From Pseudisothecium myosuroides (Eukaryota > Streptophyta > Bryopsida > Hypnales > Lembophyllaceae), in contig OX637294.1 in NCBI GenBank assembly GCA_951799445.1, forward strand, positions 25,445,452 to 25,509,451: a DNA stretch of 64,000 nt. The letters are read 5' to 3'. A program made the translations under genes and the position numbers. Shown here piece after piece: positions 26,917 to 37,799 of this stretch (position 1 is its first letter; the number at the start of each line of letters is the position of its first letter). The notes beneath the pieces were generated by a model that saw only the letters and a list, made by a program, of their open reading frames with translations, made no database searches and had not been told where the DNA came from.

Positions 26917-28575
26917 CAGAGTTCTCACGCTGTGGAGCACCTCGACGACTTCTGAAAAGGAGGGCCTATTTAAGGGATTGCCATCCCAACAACTCTCAAT
27001 AAGAGACATCAAAATATCGTCATGCAAAAAGTTGTCCTTCTGGCATTCTTCACGAAGAGGCGGTCTCAAAGTACCGTCAATGATGCCTTCCACCTTCGCC
27101 CGAGAACTCATGTCGCCGAATAGCTCCTCTCCTGTAAGAACCTCGAATGCTACAATGCCAAAGCTGTAAACATCGAGTAGTTCAGGATTACGAATGACCA
27201 CTGTTTTGTCAACACGCCTCATTAAAACCTCCGGTGCTGCATAATTAGTAGTCGCAGCTCCCGGTTGGAAATCTGTGGATCCAGAATTCGAGGTCACTGT
27301 CTGAGCACTGCCGAAATCGGCAACCTTGACCAAATAATGCTTTACATCCTCCGATATCACAAACTCGCTTATGAGGATATTGAGAGACTTCAAATCCCCA
27401 TGGACCACACCCTCTTCGTGCATGTGAGCCATTGCTTTTGCAACTTGCAGGAGTATGTCGACGGAGTCCTGGTGCGAGAACGGTGGCCTGCTGTCACTCA
27501 TCATACGAGTTACTCTATCCAGAATGAAAGTGAAAAGATCACTCTGCATATACTCCATGAACAGAGAGCTCTTCCTGGTAGCAAAAGACACACCAAAACT
27601 ATAAACGATGTGCGGATGCGAAAGCTTTTCCACGACGTTGAGCTCTGTGTCGAGTTCGTCTCTGGGGTCAGCATTGTCGTCATTCTTGGAAGCTCTTACG
27701 CGGTCCTTTCTCACAAACATACCACCTCTCCAGGTGACCAGCCAAATAGTCCCACCCGAACCTTCTGCGAACTGCTTCAACGACTGCACATCGTCTTGAT
27801 CCTCCCCTTTGGCCTGTATTTCCCAAAACAACCTCAAGGACGCAGGTTTAACACTTCCATCGACGGATCTTTTTGATCCATGCTGCCCAATTTCACATTC
27901 TTCTCTCCTCTCCCGCCAATCCAGAACCTTCTCCATCAATGTGTTCTCCTGTCGAAATGCCTCCTTCAGAATAGAGCAAGGGAATTGAACTCTCTTACTT
28001 GCACCATCTCTTTCACCCCGAAGCTTTGTCCAGAACGGATCACATGGTAGTACATTGCTTTGGATGGTGACGCTAGAGATGAGTTTGGAGCGGTCTCCAA
28101 CTACCTGTTTTGGACAAAACAATTCCTCAGGGTCCCTATCAGACGTGATAGACGTCCGCACCCATTGATTTCTGTCCACGCTGAGAAAAAATTCCTCCGA
28201 ACGATGAGCAACAAGGCAGAGGTCACTCAAAAACTCCAACTGTGGACCCTTGAGGTCAGGGAAAGATTCACAGGACACCCTAATAAACTTGGATTTATCA
28301 AATCCGGGAACAACTGACGACTCACTGCGCAACTCAACAACACGACCATGGCAGAACTCAGCTTCAGGAAGGCTACCTCTTGACCCTTGTGCAAGCTCAA
28401 AGAGCTCAATCCTCGAAGGTTCTGGGATTTGGGAACTGTCAGGAACCTCGGCGTACTCAGTTATAGTGTCCTCTTGAATCGGAAAGCCAACAGGGTCGAG
28501 GTACTCAGTCGCATTGGTGTTCTTAGGAACTAGAACGCCAACAGGGTCGAAGTATTCAGTCATGTTGTTCTCCAT
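26917..28575 (-). CDS. Non-RD protein kinase with long unknown N-terminal region
   Basis: A Ser/Thr-type kinase that transfers phosphate from ATP; substrate unknown. The first ATG gives MENNMTEYFDP. An upstream TTG extends the frame but is not a credible start. Residues 1-260 match nothing I recognise and open with a tandem repeat (TEYFDPVGVLVP, then TEYLDPVGFPI). The kinase domain spans about 267-553: glycine loop EGSGGTIW, Lys290 in FVRKDR, catalytic loop VVHGDLKSLNIL (HGD replaces HRD, so non-RD), DFG at 420-422, NYAAPE at 445-449 and DVYSFG. Catalytic Asp and Asn remain, so it is probably active. The exon ends at a strong donor (CTG|GTAAGC). No transmembrane segment is seen, so it is probably cytoplasmic. 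Confidence 0.85.
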
Positions 28576-29694
28576 CAGAGACTTGCAAGGCTGCAAATCC
28601 GCTGGGAACTTATGAGGAAGAAGCTGTGGAATCGAATTCCTTGAATACAATCCCGATGGGAATTGTTTCTAAATAGAGGTAGCTTGGGTCAGCTGCAACA
28701 TATGAATATATTCGATCATCTTTCCTCCTTCAACATAAGTACGCCGATTGCTCAACACAAATATGGAAGCCTGTCCAATCCATGTCCCTAGCCGTTGTTT
28801 CCTCTGAGAAGAAGATACGAGGAGAACCTGCTACACAAGCAAATATATCTTCTGTCAGCAAAATTGAAAGCATAGACATAGATCGACATGTATCCTGTTA
28901 GCATGATACGTGTAAATCTCAGATCAAATCCTTTTGAACCGCAAGCAAATGACAGCCTGAAGAATGTGATGATCAATCACAAGAACCCACACCATTAATT
29001 GGTATGATAGTGTCCAATATGTGAAGTCAGTAAAATGTGGGCTATAAATAGAAACTGCAAATATGCCTTGGTTTGCACCTCCTGAATTCAGCATAGTCAT
29101 TTGCAGTAGTTCAAGTTACGACCCAATTATGCTGCAAAACGGCAATTCTGAGAAACAAAGGGCAAACATAGTCATTCAGCATCGTGACCAAATTGCTTTC
29201 CTCAATTGAGCCTTGAAACCAGTGGAAGCCATACTCAAATCTCTTATTTACGGTGTTAATGCGGATTCTCTCAGCGCCTGTAGCCAAATATTCAAACAAT
29301 GAGAAACGTCAACTAAGGTTTTAGTTGTTATTGCACATTAGACTCCGAGTCTACAGACCATTGATAAACATCGGCGATGACGACTGCACCCCTACTCTAC
29401 ACATCCTCGGACAGGTACACTACAACATTCAGATTCTTAAGAGAAAATGCATAATACAGAGAAGAAAACCTCAGAAGTTCCTTTGTGAATTGTTAAAACG
29501 GCTTCAATCTCCCCGACAGCCTCACTCCTATGTGCAAAATTGCAGCATTACACCTACGATGACTAATCACGACACATTCACAACTGTAACGAAGTTGGCA
29601 GATAGTGGAAGAGTTGAAATTGATTACAAATCTCCTAATTGACAAAAGATTCGATTTTCTAAGGTTTCTGATTTGGTGCATAGGAATTAGGTTA
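28576..29694 (-). other. Probable 5' intron/leader region of the minus-strand kinase
   Basis: Lies between the kinase ATG and the conserved leader-exon copy at about 30185-30560. No coding sequence is recognised; frames are short. A long leader intron is inferred because the upstream exon homologue ends at a GT donor (30185/30184). Confidence 0.4.
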
Positions 29695-30900
29695 ATGCTT
29701 ATAACATAACTACGTCGCGACAAAGGCGTAGAGCATGTGGATACGGAGAGCGGCTTTCCAACCCTATTCGATACCATTTTCCTAATTTTCTTTTGGTGTA
29801 CGGAGTGGTGTAGCAAAGTGCATCTAGTCCAAAATAGACATCAGTTCATTCCGAACACTTCTGCTAACACCAGTCCGAACACAAAGTGAAAATGGTCCAT
29901 AAGATTGCCTTCCGTTATACGAGTGATACCAGTCTACACTCCTCAGTAAGCAGCCTCCTCAGAACAAGAAATACAGAGCATCCGGCATCTGACTCTACTA
30001 GGAGAAAAAATAATGCACTCCAATCTCCGAAAGACTAAGCATAACTTACATCGTTTCAGGAGCGTTCAAGAAGCATCATCTCTCCGAATTCAATCCGCTA
30101 CAACCCTAGCGTAATTCGCAGACAGTACATCAAATTTCAAACATACAAATGAACCATTTCGACCGACAAGGTTTACTTTCTCACCAGATTGCTCATGCAG
30201 GAGTTCAAGAATTAGATCGACGCCGCAGCAGGATGCTGACCACGGGATGCAGATGCTAAGCGAAACTTCGCGCCTCCATCCAGCGCAGTAGAGGAAAGAC
30301 GGAAAAGCGACTAGAGAATAGGGCAATGGCGAGCAAGAGCAGGTTGCACACGGCAAGAATAAGTTAAGAGTTCGTTTGAACTCTAAGGACAACTTTAGTA
30401 TTGTCTTGCATAATCTACTCGGTACTACCTGGTCCTCAGCTCTCTTCGCTTCACCTTCTATCCGTAGTGTCAAAGAACGGCGTTCGAGAGACTTCTCGCT
30501 TTCCAGCTCATCAATGTCAATTTCAAAGCTAGTTTTAACGGTTTCCAATTACATCTAATGTTACAGCTCAATAACAAAGAACGTCGAGAAAGAAAAGAGT
30601 AAAAGCAAGTCTACCGGTAGTTAGCGAAAACGCATTGCAAAAACTCACGGTATCTGAAACACCTGACGGCCCTCCGTAACAATGGCAGTGTCTAGGGCTA
30701 CGAAGTCTGGGCCGCGGAAGCAGATGCTATGCCATATGTGAGCAATCGGCTTTGTCAGAGATTCTAAGACTTTTTCTAAGCGTTGCTACGAAGAAAGAAG
30801 GTTGGATTGAACTTCAGCAGAAACAGAGCTTTACAGGAGGGCAGTTGGAAATTGGCAAACATGAGCAAGAATGTATTGGATGTGTAGGAACGAAGCGCAG
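29695..30900 (-). repeat. Inverted-duplication arm 1 (kinase leader/promoter)
   Basis: Reverse complement of about 43960-45175 over roughly 1.2 kb with high similarity by eye. Both arms share GCGTTTTCGCTAACTACCGG, GACACTGCCATTGTTACG, GCTGCGGCGTCGA and GAGCAATCTGGTGAGAAAG. The likely leader exon here ends at 30185. The frame at 30090-30548 starts with TTG, is conserved only in part in the other arm and crosses the shared donor site, so it is treated as non-coding leader. Confidence 0.85.
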
Positions 30901-32862
30901 GGTTCAAGATTGTAATCTTTGAACGTTAGAATGGAAAAACCGATGCTTCTTGTGATGAGTTGGCCAGTTGAAACATGTTTGGTAGATTTCACATATGATA
31001 AAGCACAAGTGTTAGGAAGACCAGACATCACTTAAATTTAAACCCTTTGAGAGAGAGGAACTGAAGGTAACAACACCTAAAACCGACACTTTTTCTAGTC
31101 CCACTACTGTACCTCAAAGGTCGAATCATCAAAAGAATTTGATGAGATTGTTAACTGGTAAACCGGTACGTGATTCACATGAAATCCAAGAAACGAGATT
31201 ACTAAAAGAGATTGCGGCGGACTGATGGCACGGCTCTTTTGTGACAAGAGCGCTATATGCTAGCACGCTCGAAAATCTTGGGAAAAATTAGAATTGATCA
31301 ATGCGTAGAATCCTTAAGGCCGCAGCTACACTACCTGGTCTACAGACCACGCAAACAAAGTTCACCGTACTCCAAGGTCGATCACAAGGAAGAAAAAGGC
31401 TCGTTATCAATCAAACACTGAAGAATGTCCAATCGAGATTCGTCATTCCAATCGCACAACTAGGTTAGAACATCACTTGTAGCGAGTTGGAAGCAGTAAA
31501 ACCGCGATAACAATTTCATTCCGACTCCTCAAAACGAATAGCCGCTGGCGTTCATCGTCTACTCTGCGTTCTTTGAACAGAGACCTGGATATAAACCGCC
31601 TTCGACCCTGGGGTTTCCTCGTAATCCGGAACTTTCTTGCTGGTGTCCTGCTTAGTTGTTTCGGCCAGCGACTAAACTTGTTCACTTGAGGCAGCAAGCT
31701 ACAAGTCTCAAAATGGACGAATGCTACAAACGCAAAACACATCCCTCCACCCAGGCGGGCGGTCACAGCTTCAAGCTGTACTGTACTATTGAAGCTAGGA
31801 ATGATACATTGAATAAAATTGTCTGCACAAACCGACCACTGTGACTAGTGCAGACAAACTGAATACAGTGAACACGGTCAGAGCGCTCATTCGATAAGGT
31901 AGAGGTACCAATCGTCAACCACTGCAAGACCCATATCCAACCTGTAGGAACCGCAGGGTGCTGGAACAGATTTTCAATCGCATAATATTGTTAACCAGAG
32001 CTGGAGCTCCCTTGTGCTTCCCCCCAAAGACATAACGTTGTTAACCAAGTGACCATTTTCTGGTCGCTGCCCCTGTTTTTTGAGCTGCCCGTTCTCACAT
32101 TTTGAGTTTTTTTTAAAATAAAGTTTATTTCTAGAAAATAGACTTTGTTACAAATTCAAAGGCAGTGGTTTCATCAAATTCCAAGTTAAACTCTGCCTTG
32201 TGGAATTTTTCAAAGTTCAGCAGTGTAGTCTAGTTTACAGTTCGTTTTTTGGTGTTCGGTTTGGGCATGGACTAAAAAGTCAGCCAACCAATGAGCTTAT
32301 TGCCCACCTCATGAATGTCAAATCCACCTTGAAAAGGTCAGATCCAAGGAGCTCAAGGAGAAGACAAGTGTCCCACTCTTTTTTCTCTTACAAACACTAT
32401 TCAATTTTCAGTGACCACCATGCATTGCAAGCTTTACCATGAATTGTAAAATTCTTGGAATGTTATGAAATTTTTCATGTACAATCTCAACTCTCTTATC
32501 TTTCATTGAGCACAAAAAGGCATCATTTTGAAATATTCTCACAAAGATATGCTCCTTCAAAGTGAGCTGCCCTGTATTTCCATTGACCCAAATAAAACTT
32601 CAAAATTAAATGTCTCCTAAATTATGCGGCCAAATAATCTGAATTTTTTTGAGGTGCTCACTCTCAATGTTAACTTCAAGATCCTACAATTATATTATAT
32701 CCGATCTCAAAAAAAATGGATCAAAAAAATGGATCAAGTTGTTGGCAATTTTAGCCCATTTTGAAATATCCCCCCCCCTCCCCCGCCCCGGGTCCTTGGG
32801 GTTTAACTAACGTTGGGGGGGTGGGCCCTTTTGCTCCGTGAAGAAGCGGGAGCCCCCCAACA
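30901..32862. other. Intergenic between the kinase loci
   Basis: No gene supported. Contains two copies of CATAAnrTTGTTAACC at about 31981 and 32030, related to the ends of the element at 50117-50401. A GC-rich stem at 32808-32863 (AACGTTGGGGGGG...CCCCCCAACATT) is also related, in inverse, to 50345-50387. A long C run (32770-32792) lies beside it. Confidence 0.5.
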
Positions 32863-33799
32863 TTAACCCCTAAAGGACCGTTGTCCGTTCGGGGGACAAA
32901 TGCGTTTTCGGGCAAGTACCTACGGGATGAAATTTTTTTGTGATTTTTTGAAACTTTTTTTGAAGATAGAAAAACTGATAAACTTTGTGGGAATATAATT
33001 TTTTTCACAATCGGTGCCCGAAAAAAAAAGTTATGACCAAATAAGATCAAAACATGGGATGGCTGGCAGCCCGGGCAACAAAAAATAATGGACAAAAATT
33101 TGAATTTTTTTTTATATTTTTTTTCTCATAGATTATATTTTTGTCTATACGGAAAGCTTTGATTCATTTCATTTGGATTTGTTATGAGAAAATTATGGAC
33201 AGTCTTGTTTTTCGGGCAGTTAGAGCATCTTCTTGAAAAAAATAACTTGTAGGATGCATTTCTGAATGCAATTTTTCAAATTTTTCAGTTTTTTAGTTTT
33301 TTTTGCATGGTTTGTATTACTTGCTAGATTAATCTCACCATTGGGATTAGTGCATTTTAATTCCATCTAAAATATATGAATATTTTAGATTTTCCTTCTA
33401 TCTTGTACCTACTTCTATTTAATTTTTTTTTAAAGAATGATAATTAAGTTTTTTTGAAATTTTTTTTTCCTAGACTCTCAACTCAATTCTCCACTATAAA
33501 GATTTAAATTTCAAAACTCTGTAGTGCAAAAATTTTAAGTTAAAAATGTTTAAAGTCAAAAAATCTAGTCCTTGCAATGTGCTGAAAAACTTGTTTTTTC
33601 CACTTTAAACGCAAATATCTTGCAATCTGTGCGGTCAAAAATTCTGAAATTTTTTCCACACACTCTCATACTAGTTAGGTGTGAGATCCTATGGTTATAT
33701 GTGGAAAAAAAACTTTCAATTTTTTTTACTCTTTGCTATAGAAATGGCAGTTTTGAGTGTTTTTTGGCAGAAAAAAGGCCTTGGTCCTTTAGGGGTTAA
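32863..33799. mobile_element. Best-preserved 0.9-kb TTAA/CCC inverted-repeat element
   Basis: Perfect 17-bp inverted ends: TTAACCCCTAAAGGACC at 32863-32879 and its complement at 33783-33799. TTAA sits at both extremities, so the ends can be read as a TTAA target duplication around CCCCTAAAGGACC. The interior is AT-rich with no long frame. Related copies lie at 6047-6919, at 18051-21655 (split), and as decayed pieces near 7080-7450 and 17070-17340. Confidence 0.75.
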
Positions 33800-34017
33800 A
33801 ACCTGCACAAGTTACTGTGAAACCAATCATGCAAGCCAATTTAAAGTTGCCAAGCTCTACTCCACCACTAAATGCTGATGAATCACCACCCAATGGTGAG
33901 GCTCATATTATAACTAAATTTTTTTGCAAGCATCTCGGGAGGAATTATCCTTGGTGTCATGAGGAAGGAATCCATCCACTTAGCAATGTTATGGAGGGAC
34001 TCCCCAAGTGTGGCAAG

Positions 34018-35350
34018 GTTGGGACTAATAAGGTCATGACACATGTCCCAAATTGTCCCAAATTGTCTCAAATTCCACGGGAAATAGTAAGTAAGAAAGT
34101 GAAAAGTAGTGAGTAAGAAAGAAGAAAATAATGAGTAGGAAAGTAGGAAATAGTAAGTGGGAAAGTGGTTCTTGAATGATCGGAATTGGAAGAGTCTAAT
34201 CATTGGCTACGGATTTGGAACACTTTTTGGCTTCCAAATTTCATAGTAATAGTAGTGTGCCCTATGTTGTTGCCACATCCAAAATAAAAGTAGAAATAAT
34301 CTTCTAAAATTTATAATTTGTAAAATCTTTGAAATTCAATATCTTTTATGCAAGAAGGAGTGCAAGGGCTTTGTTGTGGTGTGAGAAGTTGCATTCTTAA
34401 TATGAATAGAAAGTTAGAACAAAGGAGTGCAAAAGGCTTTGTTTTGTGGTATAGATAACTTTCACATCGTAGGTCCAAACACCACGAAACAAAGTCTGTG
34501 CACCCCTCCTTGCGAAGAGCTTTCCGATAGTACCAAGATTTCAATTTTGTGAATAAAATTACAAATAAATTGCATTGACACATACTACTCACGATTCGTT
34601 CCAAAATTGTTTAAGTAATCTAGATATAGGTGGTTTTACCTTACTGCTCACGATCTGTTGCAAAATTACTTAGATGATCGGATACTGGTACCTCTACCTT
34701 ACCATCTAAGCTTACATATGAAAAGATTTATTTTTTAGCCTTAAAAATACATGAATATTGGTGTAGGACGCTAAACCCATCTCACAAATTGAAACATGGA
34801 AGGTAAATTTATCCCTTGGAAAAATGCAAGAATTATTTATTTTTTACACATGATAAAATTTGCAAGTTTTGAATTCATATTTGCACAATTAGAGACTCCA
34901 AATTAGTTGTGAGAGGCCATAAACTTATCCTAAACACAACACAAAATAGGTCACTTTTCTTCTACTTTTATCCCAAAGAACTCTAAATTCACCTTGCTAG
35001 TCCCACTTCATAGGACGGATTTAAGGTAGGACCACCCATAGTCAATCACTTAAGCAATTTTTAGACAGATCGTGAGCAGTATTAAGCAAATAAATTTTTT
35101 GCCACGTAGGAAGATAGGAAATATTGAATTGCAAACTTTCCGAAATTTTATTTCCAAAATTGAAATTACTGTGATTTTTGGAAGCCAAAAAGTTGTCCAG
35201 ACTAATAGCCAATATTGCTACTTCCTTTTCAAAGTTGGGACTGATAAGGTTATCACACATGTCCCAAAGTAGTGAGCAAGAAAATCGGAAGTAGCAAGCG
35301 GGAAAGTAGTTACTGCATGATTGGCATTGAAAGAGTCAACCTTATTGGCA
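34018..35350. repeat. Direct repeats flanking an inverted-repeat element
   Basis: 34018-34208 and 35233-35350 are diverged direct repeats (GTTGGGACTrATAAGGT, ACACATGTCCCAAA, AAGAGTC). Between them are inverted ends ACTTTTTGGCTTCCAAA near 34223-34239 and 35176-35192. An internal pair around CTCACGATyYGTTsCAAAAT occurs at 34585 and 34645, with an inverse match at 35050-35080. No coding content. Confidence 0.55.
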
Positions 35351-35379
35351 CTCTTTCGTAGGACCTGCTAATAAGATCC

Positions 35380-35622
35380 TGTTTCCAACGCACCTCCCAA
35401 CCCGCAATTTTGGGAGGGCCAACGTTGCCAAGCTCTTTCTCTGTGCAGACAAATCGACTTGCACCTTCCACTTTCCTTCTTGCCGCTTTCCCATGTCCTC
35501 TTCCGCTCCGACAGCGCCTCGCAGTCATAACTTAGTTGCCCGGAGTCGCACAAGTTTGCAGTTTGCATCCATAGGAGGAGGTCGACATCCCGCTGCTGCA
35601 TCTGATTCTAGTGAGCAATTCG
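35380..35622 (+). other. Probable leader exon of kinase unit 1
   Basis: The segment ending GTGAGCAATTCG|GTAAGAAAG at 35622 matches the donor ends at 44679 (+) and 30185 (-), which read GAGCAATCTG|GTGAGAAAG. Three kinase loci therefore share a leader exon ending in the same splice context, roughly 0.9-1.6 kb before the kinase ATG. The 5' limit is not determined. Confidence 0.45.
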
Positions 35623-36379
35623 GTAAGAAAGCTAACCTTGCAGCCTTCAAGATCCTTGCAAGCTTTTGAAATTTCATGTACAACGTACTTGAGTGTTTTA
35701 TTTCGCGAAGTTTGCTTCACGTGTACCAGGTTTCGCGACAGATATTGTTTCTCCTAGCTAAGAAGGCGTGAATTATGAAAACTCTGTTTGAATCGTTCTT
35801 GCAAGAAATTACAGAGTGTAGCACTTGCACTTTTCTGTTCTTCAATCCTCAACAACAGGGTTAGACTCTCATGCTCTGTTTCGCTTACTCTGAAAGGGCA
35901 ATCAACAGACTTACACTACAGATGTAACTAGAATGAAAGGCGAACTTCTGAAGAGAATTAGGAGTGGGAAAGGAAACTTTATTTCAGAATCTTTACCTCA
36001 TTTTGAAATCTAAAACGCTAGAATTCAAAAAATTCCGAATAATTTGATAAATGAAAAATGGACATTTCGTATAGTCTGAATTCCAAATTTAAACCATTTC
36101 GACACCCTAGTGTTGAAACTGACCCAGGGGTACGGGATGCGTATGTACGAAATGTGTTATTTACAGGGTTTTCGTACCTTCGTCTGTGAGTGAGCTCTAC
36201 GACCAATATGTCCTACTTTGATTCGGCAGTTGGTCGTTATGAGAACGATCACCTAAACATGGTTATATCAAGTGTCGTAAGAGCTTCTTACAGCATCCGC
36301 AGGTGTGCCTGTTTGTTAGTTAGACACAGACAATCGCCACGAACGCTCAAGCAATGGCTGTATCTGGTTCATTTGTTTG

Positions 36380-36594
36380 CACAGATTGAATGTTGCACGA
36401 GTGCTCCATTAAGGAAACTGATTGCAAATTGCTACAACTCACCCTTGCATTGGATCTTCTGCAGGAACATTTGACGGACCGATGCTTGTAGGGGTGAATT
36501 GAACGCAAGCCGCTTGAGTGACATCTCGTGTTTTGTCCTTTCATGAGCATTGTTTCAATATGTAAGTCTAGGTCAACACGTTTAGGAATTCGCC
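36380..36594 (+). promoter_or_regulatory. Conserved pre-ATG segment of kinase unit 1
   Basis: Matches about 45400-45589 before kinase unit 2: GGACCGATGCTTGTAGG, TTGAGTGACATCTC and TTCGCCATGGCC are shared. The start context CGCCATGG is strong. It is probably the last part of a leader, as frames across it differ between the copies. Confidence 0.5.
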
Positions 36595-37728
36595 ATGGCC
36601 ACTCTGGAAAATGGTGAAAACAATTCTAAGAACTCCAGACGAGACATTTCATATGAGTTTCAGTCGAAAGACTTGCCGAGCAGGCGCCTGTTAGGGAAAG
36701 GTTTGTCCGGCATCGCGTATGAAACGGCATGGAAAGGAGCGAGGTATGCAAGAAAAGACTTTGTCGGAGTACAGAGGGATATCTTCTTACAGGAGGCCAC
36801 TGTTTTAGTGGGTCTTAAGGATCATAAGAACGTTGTGAAAACGTATGGTTGGACCGTTGACAAGAGGAGTTGCTCGCTCGTCTTGGAGTACATGGATGAG
36901 GACCTTCTGAGCTTATTGCAGAAGAGAATGGACTCTAAGCGGGGTGTGGTTGGCAAACAATCTTCTACATCGACTGCTACGCAGCCTGTCGATCTGTCGG
37001 AGGCTGTAGACATGATGTTGCAGGTTGCTACGGGCGTGGAGTACCTGCATGAGCAAGGGCTTGCGCATGGAGATCTGAAAACGAAGAACATTCTAGTCAC
37101 TCATAGGAAGGATGGAGCCCAGAGTTTGAAGGTTTTGAAATTGAGTGATTTTGGCCTAGCTGGGTCGAAAAGAAAGAGCAGATATATCGTTTCACGTACG
37201 GTACGTAAACTTGATATGGTTCGATGGAAATCGCCGGAGTCTTTGAAGATACTTAGTCGACGACTCCATTCGTCGAACGGTGATGAAGACGAAACCTCTT
37301 CCGAATCAGAGTCTGAATCAACACCAGGTTCAGTACCCGAAGTGTTCTCAGCTTGTGCAGGCATGAAGTCCTCCGATGTCTACAGCTTCGCTGTCATCTG
37401 CTCGCAGATCTTGACGGGTCATAGTCCTTATCCAGATCTGGCCTGGAAAGAGTTAATGGTTACAATTTTGTCGGGTTGTAGGCCAGAGCTACCTGTTTCC
37501 TGCCATCCACTGCTGAGAGAGCTTTTGATGTCATGCTGGGGTGATCCTGCTGAACGACCTTCCTTCTCCGCCGTCCGCATGAAGTTGAAACGAGTTCAAG
37601 GGTTACTCACAGCAGGTTGTGTACTAATCTTTACTGCTGATGTTGAAATAGTGTACAATCAAGGTTCAGCCCCTTCAGTCGAATTTAAGGTGAAGCTGAG
37701 AGTGAAACGAGTGCGGTGGAGTGAGTGA
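36595..37728 (+). CDS. Non-RD protein kinase, unit 1
   Basis: 377 residues in one exon, ATG in a strong context. Glycine loop GKGLSGIAYE (34-43), Lys54 in YARKDF, catalytic loop LAHGDLKTKNIL (HGD at 158-160, so non-RD), DFG at 185-187, WKSPES in place of the usual APE, DVYSF at 261-265 and a final RPSFSAV. Between subdomains VIII and IX is an unusual acidic, Ser-rich insert of about 35 residues (NGDEDETSSESESES). No signal peptide or membrane segment is seen. The unit 2 product is nearly identical, but the last 37 residues here, after GLLTAG, have no counterpart there. This tail may be intron read-through if GTTGTG at about 37617 is used as a donor. Confidence 0.85.
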   Translation: MATLENGENNSKNSRRDISYEFQSKDLPSRRLLGKGLSGIAYETAWKGARYARKDFVGVQRDIFLQEATVLVGLKDHKNVVKTYGWTVDKRSCSLVLEYMDEDLLSLLQKRMDSKRGVVGKQSSTSTATQPVDLSEAVDMMLQVATGVEYLHEQGLAHGDLKTKNILVTHRKDGAQSLKVLKLSDFGLAGSKRKSRYIVSRTVRKLDMVRWKSPESLKILSRRLHSSNGDEDETSSESESESTPGSVPEVFSACAGMKSSDVYSFAVICSQILTGHSPYPDLAWKELMVTILSGCRPELPVSCHPLLRELLMSCWGDPAERPSFSAVRMKLKRVQGLLTAGCVLIFTADVEIVYNQGSAPSVEFKVKLRVKRVRWSE

Positions 37729-37799
37729 GTGAGTTGATTGGGGTTGATTAGGAGCGGTGGGGAGTGCGGCTGATGTGGTAGAATGGGAGTGTTGCAGCG

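Noticed and set aside
26872..28650. 592-codon kinase frame starting at 28650
   Set aside because: That start is TTG. The first ATG is at 28575, and the 3' end past 26917 follows a strong splice donor.
30090..30548. 152-codon minus-strand protein
   Set aside because: TTG start, crosses the splice donor shared by three leaders, and the other arm keeps the frame only in part. Treated as leader exon DNA.
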